Part shown: positions 16,341 to 28,345 of the stretch, in pieces
How the letters are laid out: every line of letters begins with the position of its first letter
How positions within the stretch are numbered: position 1 is the first letter of the stretch
From: Plantago ovata
Taxonomy: Eukaryota; Streptophyta; Magnoliopsida; Lamiales; Plantaginaceae
Assembly (NCBI GenBank): GCA_028274465.1
Contig: CM051458.1
Location: forward strand, 105,788,855-105,852,854
Reading direction: 5' to 3'
DNA length: 64,000 bases
Notes under the pieces: generated by a model
The model's input: only the letters and a program-made list of their open reading frames with translations
Told to the model about the DNA's origin: nothing
Databases searched by the model: none
Program-made: the position numbers and the translations under genes

Positions 16341-18454
16341 TTCAACTACTTGTTATATTTGTTTGAGGATAGAGTACGAGTTTGGACCAATTTATTTTTG
16401 TTTTTTTGTGATCTGAAGTGCTTCTGTATCTCTTCAATTCCAGTGAGGATTCTTTATGAAAACCCCAGCATGATGAAGACATTGCAGATCCGGATCATAC
16501 CAGTTCTGCTGAAGGTCAATATGTTAAAAGGTCAAGTCCTGGAGGCTGAAAAGCGCTCCGCCCACCCTAAACCGAAACCAAAACATCGAAACCCTTCTGG
16601 TAAATGTTGATTCTTTCATCCACTACTCCTTCCGTTCAAGATGAATGATGTGATTTAACTTATTCTGATAACGGGTTCAGGGATGAAGAAAAACCAATTG
16701 TTCTGCACTTTGTTAATATGAAAAAATATTATCAAGGGCTCGGAAAGTCAATTTTGCTCTACCAGTTGACTATTGATTTGTCCCTGTAGAGTGTGACATG
16801 ATTCTATTGGCCACTCAACTTGAGATAGGTTTCTTTATGTAAATTATAGATATAAGCAAAATGGTTACTACACACTGCTTGGTTTAGAAGTTAAACATTG
16901 TACTGCCAAAAACATTTCAATGTATGGTCTTGCAAACAGTGTCAGGCCTCAACCTGAGTAATATACACTTTTTGAATTAGCGAACAACTGATTTCTAACC
17001 AGCGGACCTTTCCATTGTTTTTGTTTGAATATACAGGTAGGATAAAATTCAGTTATAGGTAACTTTTGTAACTAGTTTCAAATGATGATCCAGTGTGAGT
17101 TTCAAATGATGATCCAGTGTGCTTTTACTTGCTCAACTATATATTCTGTTTATTTGCTGCTACTGAAACTCAATTATGTCAGGGTCATGTGAGATGAAGA
17201 TGGCGATCTTGGCAAGTTGTTATAGCCGTCTCTTCTCGCCGATTGGAATGCTTACACTGCATCTTGCTCCCCTACTGTTGTTGAAGATCCCTCATTCGAT
17301 CTCGAAGGTGTTTTGTCCAGCGATCTCCGATGAGTTTTCTACTCTAATGTGCTCCTGTTTATGATGTATTATCTCCCTACTGATTCATTTACCTTTGTGA
17401 AATATAGAGTGTATTGTGCGATTTATCACTTGCTTTCTTATTCTTAATTGAAAAGCTACTCGGAAACTCTTGTCATCCCATTATGGAGGTGGTCACTAGA
17501 TAAATCAGCAATTAAAAATTAAAATCCCTTTACGCCATATATTCTCTGTGTTGTCTTTGATGTAGCATTTGGTGTAGTTTTTCATTTGAAAGTGAGTGTT
17601 TGCATTTGATTTTTCTGTACTTGTACTCTAAGGGCTACATAGATCTTTTATGAGGTTTCTCGAGAATATATAAGGTTTTCCGGTGATATACTTGAGGTTT
17701 TTATTTGAGGTACTTAAGGTTTTGCTTACTGTTTGTAATAAATATTTTAAGGTTTCCTCCAGATTTGCTAAGGTTGTTTGGTGGATTCGTAAGGTCTTAG
17801 TGATGTTATGGATTCTGTAGAAATTTTTAAGCTTATGATGATTGTTATATTTTATATAGAAATCTTTAAGGTTCTTAAAGTTTTGCTAATTTGTGTAGGA
17901 GTAACTGTAACTCTGCAAGAGATTTCCCCTTGATTGAACATGTCCATGTTTCTCATGTTGTAATTTAACTGACTGATAACACTAGCCTGTCGAAGATTGC
18001 AGGACAGTTGACGAGACAACAGAACTGTCTCGGACAAGATAGCAATGTCAACTACAACATCCCCTTGCGAAGTTTTCAGACACTTTTGGCAACCACGGGG
18101 GCTATTACTGCAACTTATGTTGTGATCTCGTTAGCCAAGTACGCGTACGAGAGCAGATGTTTCATTTTGAGAATCGCAAACTCTGACACCATGATGTGGT
18201 CGAAAGTTAGAGGCATATGCACGCATTTCGATGAACGAGACCCGGAATTGTTCCGTTCTACACATCGAGACACGGAAGAAGTAGAGAACATAAGTCCTAG
18301 TCCTAGGGGTGGAATGCGGTGGTTCCAGCTGCAGTAGCCAGTACGTGAAACAAATGATGCAAATGTAGGAGATACTAGTGCTGATAGAGAACATGCTGGT
18401 TCTACAGGCCAAACAAGTCTAACTGATCACCATGAAGATGTCATAGAGGTGTAA
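16341..18454 (+). other. unrecognised exon-like stretches downstream of the subunit H fragment
   Basis: Three coding-like blocks are present. 16440-16600 reads QHDEDIADPDHTSSAEGQYV in one frame. 17176-17330 is acidic in one frame (DEDGDLGKLL). 18008-18337 is 109 residues with one probable membrane segment (TLLATTGAITATYVVISLAK). I cannot assign a family, and frames change between blocks. A 24-base tandem duplication, beginning GTTTCAAATGATGATCCAGT, lies around 17075-17122. It may be the tail of the same chimeric transcript. Confidence 0.35.
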
Positions 18455-18950
18455 ATAAGCCAGAGAACATTCAAAATATTTGTCTGAAAGGTTCTATATT
18501 GCACTAATTTTGTAATTTGATAACTGTAAACATTGATTTATAGAATTATACTAATGTGAAATATAATTACTCGATTGTACATGTATAGAATTATCATTAA
18601 GGAAAACTTTGTATCATCCATGAAAGAAATGTTTCATTATCCCACCACTAAACACTAATGAAGACTAATGAAGACGGTAGAATCCGAAAGTAATTAGAAT
18701 TTAAGAAGTGTTTGAGTTTTAATTAAAAACTGATTAAGGTTTACCTTGAACAAACAAAGAAATGTTTCATTATCCCTCGACAAATAATGCACCGCATCTA
18801 ACCACTAAACACTAATTAAGACCGTAGAATCTTGCCAATCTATTTCTTTAGCTTGCTGGTTAATTTTAAAAAACATATACTTCCAAGTCTATCTTGAAAT
18901 CCAAATAATGTACTGTACCATCTAAAGCTTATTTAACTAGTTGACTCTCA

Positions 18951-19537
18951 GATCACTCCTTATGGAGGCTTCTTTGGGGCTACTATTTGTACTAGTAGCC
19001 CCAAAGAAACCTAAAAACACCTCCAATGGAGTATTATTTGAGGTTACTAAATAGTAGACCTTGGAAAAGGGCTACTAAATAGTAGCCCTCAAAGAAGCCC
19101 CAATATTAATATTTTATGATTTATTATTTATATGATTGGTTAATAGAGTAGTACTCCCTCCTATCTTATTTAGTTGTCTTTTTATAAATTTTGCCATAAC
19201 ACAAATACTTGTCACTTTAGGTCTAATGATTGATATTAATAGGTTAAATTATCTTTTGTCCCTATATTCACATTTATCAATACAATATAATATTGATATC
19301 AATAGGCTTTTGAGAATATCTTTTATAAATACAAAGCTAGTAATAGGTCTTCCTTAAAATGTGTGAAATTACTAAAATGACAACTAAAAAAGATAGGATG
19401 GAGTAATATAGTACATGGGGCCCACAAAGAAGCCCCAATTAAGTCCCAAACCATTGGAGTCTTCAGTTTGGAAGAGACTTCTTTTGAGGCTTCTATGTTT
19501 GTAGCTCCATTTAAGCCCCAAATCATAAGGAATGCTC
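18951..19537. mobile_element. Tourist/Harbinger-like MITE (outer element)
   Basis: Ends are imperfect inverted repeats: GATCACTCCTTATGG on the left and, complemented from the right, GAGCATTCCTTATGA, each followed shortly by TTTGGGGCT. TCA occurs at both flanks (18948-18950 and 19538-19540), compatible with a 3-bp duplication. The empty site in copy A fixes the insertion point. The superfamily call is by end motif and duplication length only. Confidence 0.75.
19154..19403. mobile_element. Stowaway MITE nested in the Harbinger-like MITE
   Basis: Inverted ends CTCCCTCCTATCTTATTTAG and, complemented from the right, CTCCATCCTATCTTTTTTAG, flanked by TA on both sides (19152-19153 and 19404-19405). 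250 bp with no coding capacity. It inserted after the outer element. Confidence 0.9.
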
Positions 19538-19791
19538 TCATAAAATGTGCATTGTGACAAAGGTGCATTTTATATAATGGATTTAACATCCCAGCTGTAA
19601 TTTCAATTTTCAACTAAGAAGCTAGTATTTTAGAAGTAGATACAGGACACTCAAAAAATTTCTGCTGCATCCGTTCACAAATACTGATTGGGTATCCAAA
19701 GACTTTTATGTCAGAAATGACCCTTCTGCCCGTTTCTTGTGTCCAAAAGTTTTATTCTTGTTTTGTGCCAGTCTTGAGCTTTTTCTATGTA

Positions 19792-21253
19792 AATCTGGAT
19801 GAGTGAAACTGAAAATGAATTCATGACATTGTTTTTGCTTTTAAATACCCCTCAAATGTTATTCTGCAGTCATGACATTGTTTTCGCTTTAATTGGCTCG
19901 TGACAGGATGGGACAGTTGCAACTTATAACAAGAAGCAGGTATGGGACATCTCTTAAATTTGGTGCCTTTTCCATCTGTATTACGGCTACTGCATCTTGT
20001 TCCCTCGACTTATTTTTGTTATCTGGTCAACCCGTGACACAATGCCCACTACAACCATCGGTCCAGAGGCATACATAGTGTCAAAAGTGTCCACGGCCGC
20101 AAGTGGAAACAGAAGCGACTGGGAAAGGAATCCATGACACTGAAGCCTCCGTGCTCTTTTTTGCACTTCTATGCTTCCTATGGATTGAATGGTTTACCTC
20201 TGTGGCATTGACTGTCTGTTGTGATTCGCGGCCACTTACTTTGGAGGTTCCTGACAAGGGTGATTGCAGGTGGAATGATTTTGGTTTATTATTAGGAATT
20301 TTGGATTTTTATTGGATAACGGATAGTTTTGAATTTAGGGATTTATTCGAAATATTCAATAATTTGATTTTAAAGAATGAAGTAAATTCTGGGCAAAGGG
20401 AGGGTAGGTCAGAAACCTTAAATATTACTACTGTATGTATTAAATATGAAGTTTGTTTATGTAGCACAGGTCCATAGTTCAAATCCTTTATTTTACTTCT
20501 AATCATATGATTTTATCTAAAGTCTAATTCTATACTTGACTTAAAAAACACATAATATAGTTTTTTTATATTAATAAACACAAATGTTATAAAAAAAATG
20601 TCTATATTGCTAGTAATAAAATGTAGTTTTTTCCCAAAAAAAAATGCATATATATTTTAGTTAATGAACCTTTTTTTTTTTAATTTTCGCATTGATGGTC
20701 TCCTAAAAGATTTTCTCTTATTTAAAAAATTTCTAATTATATCTAATAGCACGGGATGATTAAATTTTTTGGCTTCGCCCCTGGGTGATTGGTTTCATTA
20801 TATCTGACATGCTCCCAGACGAATGAACGTTGTATAGGGCCATTGCTGTAAAGAGCTTTTAGTTATGGAGAGACTGTTTTATGCATTTTTATTATCGACA
20901 AGATCTCATTTTATTTACCTTAGTATTTGAGCCCTTGACCTGGTTCTTTCCATTTTGAATGAAATCACAATTCATATCATAGAAAAACTGAAAATATTTT
21001 CTGCTGAAATTAAAACTGGTTTCTCATAGAAGTAGCAGCCCAGCAGGCCAATCTGTTCTGTTCCCAATTTCTTTTTAACATTGAAAATAAAAAAATTATA
21101 ATACGGTTTATCAATTTTGGAATGATAAATAATAAAAGTATTAAGAGGATTATGATTATACGATTGTAGTACCTCATTTTAAGTTTATTTGTCTAAAAGT
21201 AAACAAAATGTATTTATGGTGACAAAGATGATGTTGAAGATGATGATAAGGAC
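19792..21253. other. region without an intact gene
   Basis: An exon-like piece near 19907-19936 reads DGTVATYNKKQ and is followed by a GT donor; I do not recognise its family. GGCTTCGCCCCTG at 20770-20782 resembles the terminal inverted repeat of the hAT-type element at 12800, suggesting a decayed relative, but no matching left end was found. A 124-codon open frame at 20103-20477 has no family resemblance. Confidence 0.35.
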
Positions 21254-21529
21254 TCACTCAGGACTTGTAACCTTGGCTATGGTAACCGCAAAAACTGCAG
21301 TTACCGAGCATTGAAAAATGGCGAAGAGGACGATGTAGAGTATGCACTTATTGCGTTTTTTCTTGCTCTGCTGTTGCTTCCGTATCGCCGTATTCATTTC
21401 TGTTAGCGGGTGAGGTGATTGTTGCTCCTTCTCGGTCATCATATACATAGTTTGTGGGGGAAAAGAAATTGTAGATTTTTCTCTGAGTGTTGAAAATTGA
21501 AGTATAGTTCCCTTCGATGATCCACACAT
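21254..21529 (-). pseudogene. LEA_2 / NDR1-HIN1-like protein, N-terminal fragment
   Basis: The 91-residue frame has a polar N terminus, a basic patch (QQQSKKKRNK) and one membrane segment (CILYIVLFAIFQCSVTAVFA), followed by TIAKVTSPE. This is the usual start of plant LEA-2/hydroxyproline-rich glycoprotein membrane proteins. The frame runs into an acidic Ser/Asp-rich stretch and stops, so the extracellular LEA_2 domain is missing. Truncated copy, moderate confidence in family. Confidence 0.5.
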
Positions 21530-22177
21530 ATATAGGAGAGATGAATATATACTGCTAATTCAATTCTTAACGAATTGAACTTCTAGGCTAGAAGAGAGTC
21601 CAGCTAAGAGCGTTTCTGTAAATAGGAACATATCTTGACATATTTTTAAAAATTGAAGTCAAGTCCTTGTACATGAATTTTCAGCAATTTTGTCCTGCTA
21701 ATTTCAGAGGATTCAGATTACATTGCCTAAACTTGGGTAAGTTTGCAATAAAAGAATAAACATAAGCTAGAGACGTAAATTTAAAACTTTAATTAAGCCA
21801 AGTCAACTTGTGTACCCCCATAACTATGAGACCTCAATAATCTTGGAGGCATTGAATTTTTGGTTTGGAACTTCTAGAAATTACGTGGGTATAGATTTCT
21901 AATGTTTCAACCTTCAGTCCTTCACATGAAAGTCCATATATGAAGTGAAGAACGGACCACTTACTGAATTTTGACGACTTGTATTTTCTACAAGGCAAGT
22001 CTAAATTATTCTCAATACTTTAATACAATCAATAATAACGTTTTGGAAATGGAGGTGTAAACTTTGAAATGAGTCCGCAAGTAATAATTCCATGCCAAAG
22101 AATATTTTCCTTTTGTTTTGTTTTTTTTTTTCTAACTTTGGTTACTCTCTTTTATTTTTGTATGAAAACTCATTATT

Positions 22178-22345
22178 TTCAGTTCAATTCAATTCAATTC
22201 AATTCTGTTCAGTTTTGTTCTGTTCAAACTTGCTTAGTTGTATTGTATATTACAAATAAATTCAATTCTGTTCAGTTTCATTCAGTTCAGTTCAATTCAA
22301 TTCAATTCTGTTCAATTTCGTTCAGTTTTGTTCAGACGAAAAGAA
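22178..22345. repeat. TTCAATTC/TTCAGTTC pentamer-based repeat
   Basis: Repeats of TTCAA, TTCAG and TTCTG pentamers (from the last TTTTCAGTT to TTTTGTTCAGACG) in two blocks around a short non-repeated spacer. They produce artificial Phe/Ser/Gln-rich frames. No gene. Confidence 0.8.
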
Positions 22346-22399
22346 CATTTTCTTACTCTGTTTTGTTTACTCTCTAATAGATCAGGTAAAAAGATAACT

Positions 22400-23261
22400 A
22401 ATAGTAGTATTATATATGATCGGAGTTATAAGGTGATATAGCCGTAAGGAGTTGGGATAGTGAAGAAGAGCCTGCGAAATTTCTCGTCCTTGTCATAGTC
22501 CAAATGAGAATAATATACTATTATTTTTCAACATATTTTTCAATTCCAAATGTACGCTGGAGAAGATTTATAATTATCAGGGCATGTGTAAAAGGGGTTC
22601 ACTTAAAATCCACTTAAAATCTTCAAATACAATTGGACAATATTTTCCCTCGTAATAAAGAGCTTTTATGTGGGAGTAAGTTACAGGTCCAATCATTAGC
22701 TCAAAAAGAACAAGGCCCAAGATTAAGAGTCACTACTCAATTACAATAATCATGTCCTACTTTTAAACCCCTTTTGGTTGGGTCAATAATCCAAGTGTGC
22801 ATGGATCGGATTGGATCCAATCTGAATTTTAGATTGATTCGATGAACTAGTCAGTTGACTCAATTCAGTGAATTTTTCAGGAAAGGAAAAACAAAAAATA
22901 TTGGATTGACTCGACTCAATTTTGTAGTAGTCTATCAACCTTTTTTTTTTATAAGTGGGTTGGTTAACTCGAAATCTTATTAAACAATAATCCGAATTGA
23001 ATAAGTGATCTCCATATACTTACTTTTTATGTGTGTATTTAGTTGGTTAACATGAAAACCTATCAAACAATCAATCCAATTTGAATCAGTGATCGCCAAA
23101 TACTTCTATTGAACGTATCATTTTCTCAAGGTTTCTAAAGTTTGCCTATGAAAACTAGAATTTGAGTCAGTGCTATAGTTTCTTTTCACGCACATTTTTG
23201 CACTCTCAAAATATTGAAACTCTATCAGACATGTGATTTTTTGCAGAATGGCTTGATATGG
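22400..23261. other. non-coding stretch with a degenerate ~80-bp tandem pair
   Basis: Two diverged copies of a unit containing GGTTAACN(T)GAAA, AAACAAT, AAT(C)AGTGATC and CATATACTT lie at about 22958-23030 and 23040-23107. No coding region seen. Confidence 0.4.
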
Positions 23262-23388
23262 AACAAGGCACAATCTGCCAGATCCAACAGCACCTTCGGC
23301 GTAGCCCCTCACACTACCCAACCCACCGATTGAAAAGGCTTGATATGGAGCAATATTTCCCACAACAGAGCCACCAGTGAGGTTGCAT
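23262..23388 (-). pseudogene. OEP80/TOC75-like Omp85 exon fragment, copy 1
   Basis: The complement encodes [20 protein letters not shown] followed by [20 protein letters not shown]. This is the signature VRGY region of the plant OEP80/TOC75-V Omp85 beta-barrel that inserts proteins into the plastid outer envelope. Only this exon is present. After LCLV the sequence diverges from the family, whereas the second copy at 30311-30463 continues with ANSELTVPL. Confidence 0.8.
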
Positions 23389-24409
23389 GAAAACATAGGG
23401 GGAAGGATGAGAACATATAAGGAAATAATACAAATAAAGAAGCAAAAATATGAGATAGTGTGCATGCTTATTCCTTTTTACACCCCAAAGTAATTGCTCA
23501 AATTTATGTGTAAAACATCCATGGAGAAAAACAGGTTCTGTTCTCTTTTCTGCTCGAATTCTCGAGAGAATGAATCAGTATACATCCTTTTATCCAAAAA
23601 AATATGCAAGAGGAATGAGGAACCTCAAACTATGGGGATCAAAATTATCAAGTTTCTCAGCTTGAGATGGCCTTAACTGCTTCTCGGTTGCGTCATCCAA
23701 ATCTTCAGCAGTGATTAATGTCATGCCACTTTCCTGTTAAACAACACATAGACAACTTTCACTGACCAAAAATCTTTACAATTATACACATTGGTAGATT
23801 GAGAGGCGTAATTCTGAAATTTACCTTCAGAATTCTCTTTCCCTGGTCGACATTGGTTCCTTCGAGACAGACAACAACATACACTTTCAGTTGAACCTAC
23901 ATTGGAAGCCCAAACAAGTTCAGTGATTTGCATGGCTCAAGGATATTATTACAAATCAAACCACATAAGGAAAAGCAAAGTAAAAAGAAAAAAAGAGTAG
24001 ATGAAATTATGCAACCGGTTGTGGGCATTCATAAAAGATAAAAGTGCTATTGAATTTATGATGATATGGAAGTTCAAGATTCAATAGCCTTGACCATATT
24101 AAGAAAATCAAGCGGAAATTTTAGCCTCTGCAAGCCTGTACCTGTTTAGCAGCATTCACTATTCCACTGGCAATGATGTCACACTGCATTATGCCTCTAA
24201 AAATGTTCACCAGAATTGCTTTCACTTTATCATCAGATGTCAAAATTTTGAAAGCCTCCACAACCTGTTCAGAACATATTCAACAGAAGTCATAAACTTA
24301 AACTGAACTCTGATGTAAAAAAGTAGACTAATGAAGCCATTCTGAAATCATGCTTTTAAATTTTAATACTTCATTTTTATTCTTCACAATTACGCTAAAA
24401 AGGGGAAAG

Positions 24410-24422
24410 GGGGGGGGGGGGG
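24410..24422. repeat. G13 homopolymer
   Basis: Thirteen consecutive G next to the exon at 24433. Such runs are prone to length error in sequencing, which matters for judging nearby frameshifts. Confidence 0.9.
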
Positions 24423-25084
24423 TCAGCATTACCTGGTTTCAGAAGCATTTCCACCAACATCGAGAAAATTGGCAGGCGTTCCTCCATGGTGGCCATTTTT
24501 AACCCAGCACCATTCACCATGTAACCAATGTAATTCAAATTGGCCTTCGCAACAGCAACCTAGAATATTTCCAATATAGTGTAAGAGAATAAAACCTGTA
24601 AATAAAGGGGCATTTGCAAACAATATAATGCAGGGGCACCACCTCACGAGGGTCTTCTTGTGTCGGGTCACGAAGAGCAAATATTTCTTTCTGGCGGAAA
24701 GCAGCATTATCGTCGAAGTTGAGTTGCATCAGCAGCTACCAGCTGTTTGTCAGCAGTCTCAGCTATAGGATTGATCTGTCATCAGAAAATGCCAAATTAA
24801 TACGTCATGGAGAGTTGAAGCACAAACCAATAGACCTAGAAACAAAAGACACTACAACAGTCAAGGCTTTATACCACCCTTTTTAAGCGTGGTATAAAAC
24901 CTGCCCAGAAAAAAAAAAAAAGAATTAAAAAGGAAAAAAAAAATCAATTAATTACCCAAATTTATGAAGGATTCAAACAAAATAATGGGTTCTTTTATAT
25001 CCTTAGTACAACTGTTACAAATTTTATCAAGATTTCATCACCACTCAAGTCAAATCACAAAAATCATGATAATTCACAAATTTC

Positions 25085-25215
25085 TGTAAAAAGGATAGCA
25101 AATCTTTCTACTTCTGATCTGATTGTCTCTGCCAGATTCTCATCCTTCATTCTGTTTCGGTTCAGTTTGTTCTTGACAAAAAATAGCCACCATGAGAAAT
25201 CTCCAGTTGCTTTTG
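25085..25215 (-). pseudogene. unrecognised exon inside the CACTA element
   Basis: One frame of the complement reads TIAKATGDFSWWLFFVKNKL, then NRNRMKDENLAETIRSEVER, with helical character and no stop for more than 40 residues. I do not recognise the family. It may belong with the Leu-rich exons at 26370-26860. Confidence 0.35.
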
Positions 25216-25714
25216 CAATTGTCTAGAACCACAAATACACATATTATTGGCTCCATGCACTAATGTGAATGAACCGTAATACCATGGAGAACATTTATAG
25301 AAAGGTAATGAAACATTCATAGCAGCAGTGATGCATATAAAACATGTACCAACACGGGGAGTTATTTTGGTATTTTAGTTCCAAGAACAATCCTGTGAAA
25401 AACCAGTCATTGCTCCAATCAGTGCAAAGTTCATGTTGCAGTCAGTTACTATTGCCTTTTAAACTAGAGGAATGTGCCCTTACCGGAAAAGCAAGATGAT
25501 GCAGAGTTAAGAGGCGCACACATTCAACACTCTTAAGGCCAAGTCCTCAAATGCTCAATAGATAATTCCTACAAGAAATCACAGCCTTTAATACATGCAC
25601 TGTTACGGCTTAAGTAACAGTCACAAACATGCCATCAACAACTCAAGAAAAAAGATGCACAAGTAAGCAATTAGTTCTAAAGTAGAAAACTCACATGAAG
25701 GTTCAAGAACATAG

Positions 25715-25795
25715 TGAATAATTGCTTCAGCGATTGTGTTCATGTAGATACTTCATTCCCCTGCAAGATCAAATTTGAGACATGTGACTTTCTAC
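25715..25795 (-). pseudogene. protein kinase catalytic-loop fragment (ankyrin/VIK-like kinase) inside the CACTA element
   Basis: The complement encodes GMKYLHEHN, then after a frame change AEAIIHYVLEPS. Plant ankyrin-type Raf-like kinases have GMNYLHEH..EAIIHRDLEPSN here. The catalytic HRD has become HYV and the frame is broken, so it is dead. Only this one exon is recognisable. Confidence 0.5.
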
Positions 25796-26369
25796 TATCA
25801 AAGAGATTGATTATTTGATTTACAATCTAGAACGTTTGAAAATTAAATGATACGACTGCACATGAAGATACAAAAGTTCTGAAATCAATTCCATCATTAT
25901 AACTTCTAGTCCAATACTAACCTTTGCACTTAGAAACAAGCACCATAAATGTTGTGTTTGGTCAACATACGAATCTATATGTATACTAGAGTTTCAAACC
26001 TCGAAACTCGAACACTAGTTCACATGTTCAGCTTTCAGTTATGCATGCCCTGCACTCAACTTTGGGACTTGGATTCGGAAACATCAGGAGGCAAATGTTG
26101 TGTCTGGTCAACATAAGAGTGACAAGTATAAGGACAATCGCATGGAATGCAAAGATTGTAGTAATATGTTATATGCCCAAAAAGAAAATAAAACGCATCG
26201 AGTTACCATATTGTAGTAGCTACAAGCCCATTTTTAGTTAGCTAGCTATTTCCCGGAACCTGAAACAGTGTTTAATATAGAATTTTTTACAACGGCAAAA
26301 ATTACGTCCATGCATCATCATCAAAGATTCTGTTTTAGAAGACTCACTTGTGTACCTGAAACTCCATTT

Positions 26370-26860
26370 CAACCATTCAGTTGAGCTGCAACAAGATCTG
26401 GTGCTGTATCGTCACTCAAAGCTGATTGAAATCGAACAACCTGGTGTTCATATACAGCACTAGTTTATTAACAAAATCATCAATCAACAACTCGACCTTT
26501 GAGATCACAATTCAACAGCTTAGACAACTCGAGAACACATCAATATTACCTCATTGTTGCCAACAACAATCTCGAACAGAATTTATCGTAAACCAGATAT
26601 GATGCATGAAATTTTTACTCTATTGCAAATCTGATATCACTGCATCACAAAATCACAGATTCACAATGCCATTCACTTCAAACAAACATCAAAGACATTA
26701 GATTATATTAATTGAGAATGTGTAAAAGCTATAGAAGACAGTAGATTACCCATCAAGCAAACAACTGAGAAGAAGTGGATAAACGCCATTTAGAAGAACT
26801 AGTTGTACAGAAATCTTTTTATCTGCATTCTCTAACAGGCAAGATATCTGAAATAGCAAT
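26370..26860 (-). pseudogene. Leu-rich exon-like pieces of unknown gene inside the CACTA element
   Basis: Three minus-strand blocks with plausible splice borders: 26752-26857 (ISCLLENADKKISVQLVLLN), about 26550-26582 (LVYDKFCSRLLLATMR) and about 26370-26451 (HQVVRFQSALSDDTAPDLVA). The composition suggests helical repeats of HEAT/ARM type, but I cannot name a family. Confidence 0.35.
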
Positions 26861-27092
26861 TAGAACATCGATATTTTAAGCAATGAAAAGCTATATCTAA
26901 AATAAAACAGAACTAAATATACCTTCTCCATGTGAGTTACGCTATTCTATGATGTCTACTTCAAAGCACACACACACCAGATGGAACCTGTAATCCTGTA
27001 TTTACAGAAACATGAGACAATACTAACAGATACATTCATCAACATAACATTTCAACCGAGTTCTGCAAAATAAATCCAAACTCCAATCTATT

Positions 27093-27240
27093 CGTTTTCA
27101 TCATCACTGTAGTGATAATCTTCCTCATACTCTGACTCAAACCCTTCTTCAAAATCATGTTTTAAGGAGTGCAAATAAGTACTAATACTAGCAATTACTT
27201 GGTGATGATGATTCAAGAGTTGAACACCATCTGGTGGTAT
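27093..27240 (-). pseudogene. acidic C-terminal exon of unknown gene inside the CACTA element
   Basis: The complement reads PPDGVQLLNHHHQVIASIST, and ends EEGFESEYEEDYHYSDDENE followed by a stop. The acidic, Tyr-rich tail looks like a genuine protein end. Family unknown. It lies 3' of the PhzF pieces but is not the PhzF C terminus. Confidence 0.35.
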
Positions 27241-27457
27241 ATATAGAAGTTGGAGTGGACTCGAAGCAAAAGACTCATGATATATTCAAGTAATGCAGCA
27301 CATGAGTGATTAATATGGTGTCTAACATCTCTTCCAAATTGTAACCAGGCATTAATTAATTAAAGGTTCAAATTGACCCAATATTAAGTTAGTGCTAAAA
27401 CAATTATCAGAATGATGTTTGTGGGAAACTGGTGATGACAAGATGAGAAGTCTGTAC

Positions 27458-28345
27458 CTAGTTCAGATTTTCCAAGCTTCTTGCTCCAGTAAGATGCTAA
27501 GGCACAGTGTGCACTTCCACATACAGGATCCTACATGAAAAAAGTCGTTCATTGAGAAGAAAATGAATGCATGTTTTACGTAACAAAAAATTGACATGAG
27601 TTTTTTCTTTGATGAAATCTGCAACGGTGTATACATGTATATTGACAATACTACCTCATTAATCCCCAGTTTTGGACAGAAAAATCGACTAAAAAAGTCA
27701 AATCCAGAACCAGTAGGAGCAGGTCCAGTTATGATAACTCCTCTCCCTGGGCACTTTTCTATCTCAGCAAATTGGGGTTCTACTTCTATAACAGCCTCTC
27801 CAGATGGTAAAACTACCTGCCAAAATTACACCACATACATATAATAAAATTCCGTTAAACAAGATATAGCTGTTCTCCTCTTTATCATACACTTCTTTCT
27901 GGTCATAATTTGAGTTATAAAAGTAGCATCCAGGTTGCATGAATAAAAATCAAAAAGGAAAGTCAAAGCAGCACATGTCTTAACACGGAAAGTACTAGTT
28001 TCAAGATATGAGCAAGTAGAATTCACGTACTAAAAGATCATCTGCCGGAGTTGTCTTGTGTATCTCCGTTACAGTAGCCGTATTCAAGCCTCTATAGATA
28101 GTTGAAACATCAGCAGAACTATCATACTCCATTACAGGGATAATTGGAAAATCCAGTTCGATGAGGAAGCTTTCAGTAACATCACCATGCCGACCATTGG
28201 ATGAATCAGAGACTTTAGTGTCAGATACTCGTTTGGCTGTCAGTATCCCTGAAAGCGTGGAGAACTCAATCACGTCAGATTTCACCAAATCATGTGCAAA
28301 GAGAAAGTGGGATGCAGCTAAAGTTGCATGTCCACAAAGTTTCAC
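27458..28345 (-). pseudogene. PhzF-like epimerase/isomerase, internal exons captured by the CACTA element
   Basis: Three consecutive exons with GT-AG borders: 28031-28345 (VKLCGHATLAASHFLF, EFSTLSGILTAKR), 27655-27816 (GRGVIITGPAPTGSGFDFFS) and 27458-27530 (DPVCGSAHCALASYWSKKLG). These are the conserved core motifs of the phenazine-biosynthesis PhzF/PhzC-like family, whose plant members have unknown substrates. The N-terminal exon with the family catalytic Glu region and the C-terminal end are both missing, so the captured part cannot be active. Introns are kept, so capture was from genomic DNA. Confidence 0.85.

Larger units (their letters stand above)
18828..19791. repeat. direct repeat, copy B (filled by nested MITEs)
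   Basis: Same sequence as 14530-14896, with the insertion at 18951-19537. Outside the insertion the two copies differ at only a few positions, for example TATCAACT-type changes and an extra TTTTCAA near 19610. The two copies lie in direct orientation about 4.3 kb apart and flank the V-ATPase-H chimera. Confidence 0.9.

Noticed and set aside
14530..19791. The direct repeats as LTRs of a retrotransposon
   Set aside because: They lack TG...CA ends, a primer-binding site and a polypurine tract, and the interior has no gag or pol.
20103..20477. 124-codon open frame as a gene
   Set aside because: No family resemblance, no convincing splice sites or promoter, and it overlaps a probable decayed transposon.
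22069..22441. Phe/Ser/Gln-rich proteins
   Set aside because: Artefacts of the TTCAATTC-type repeat.
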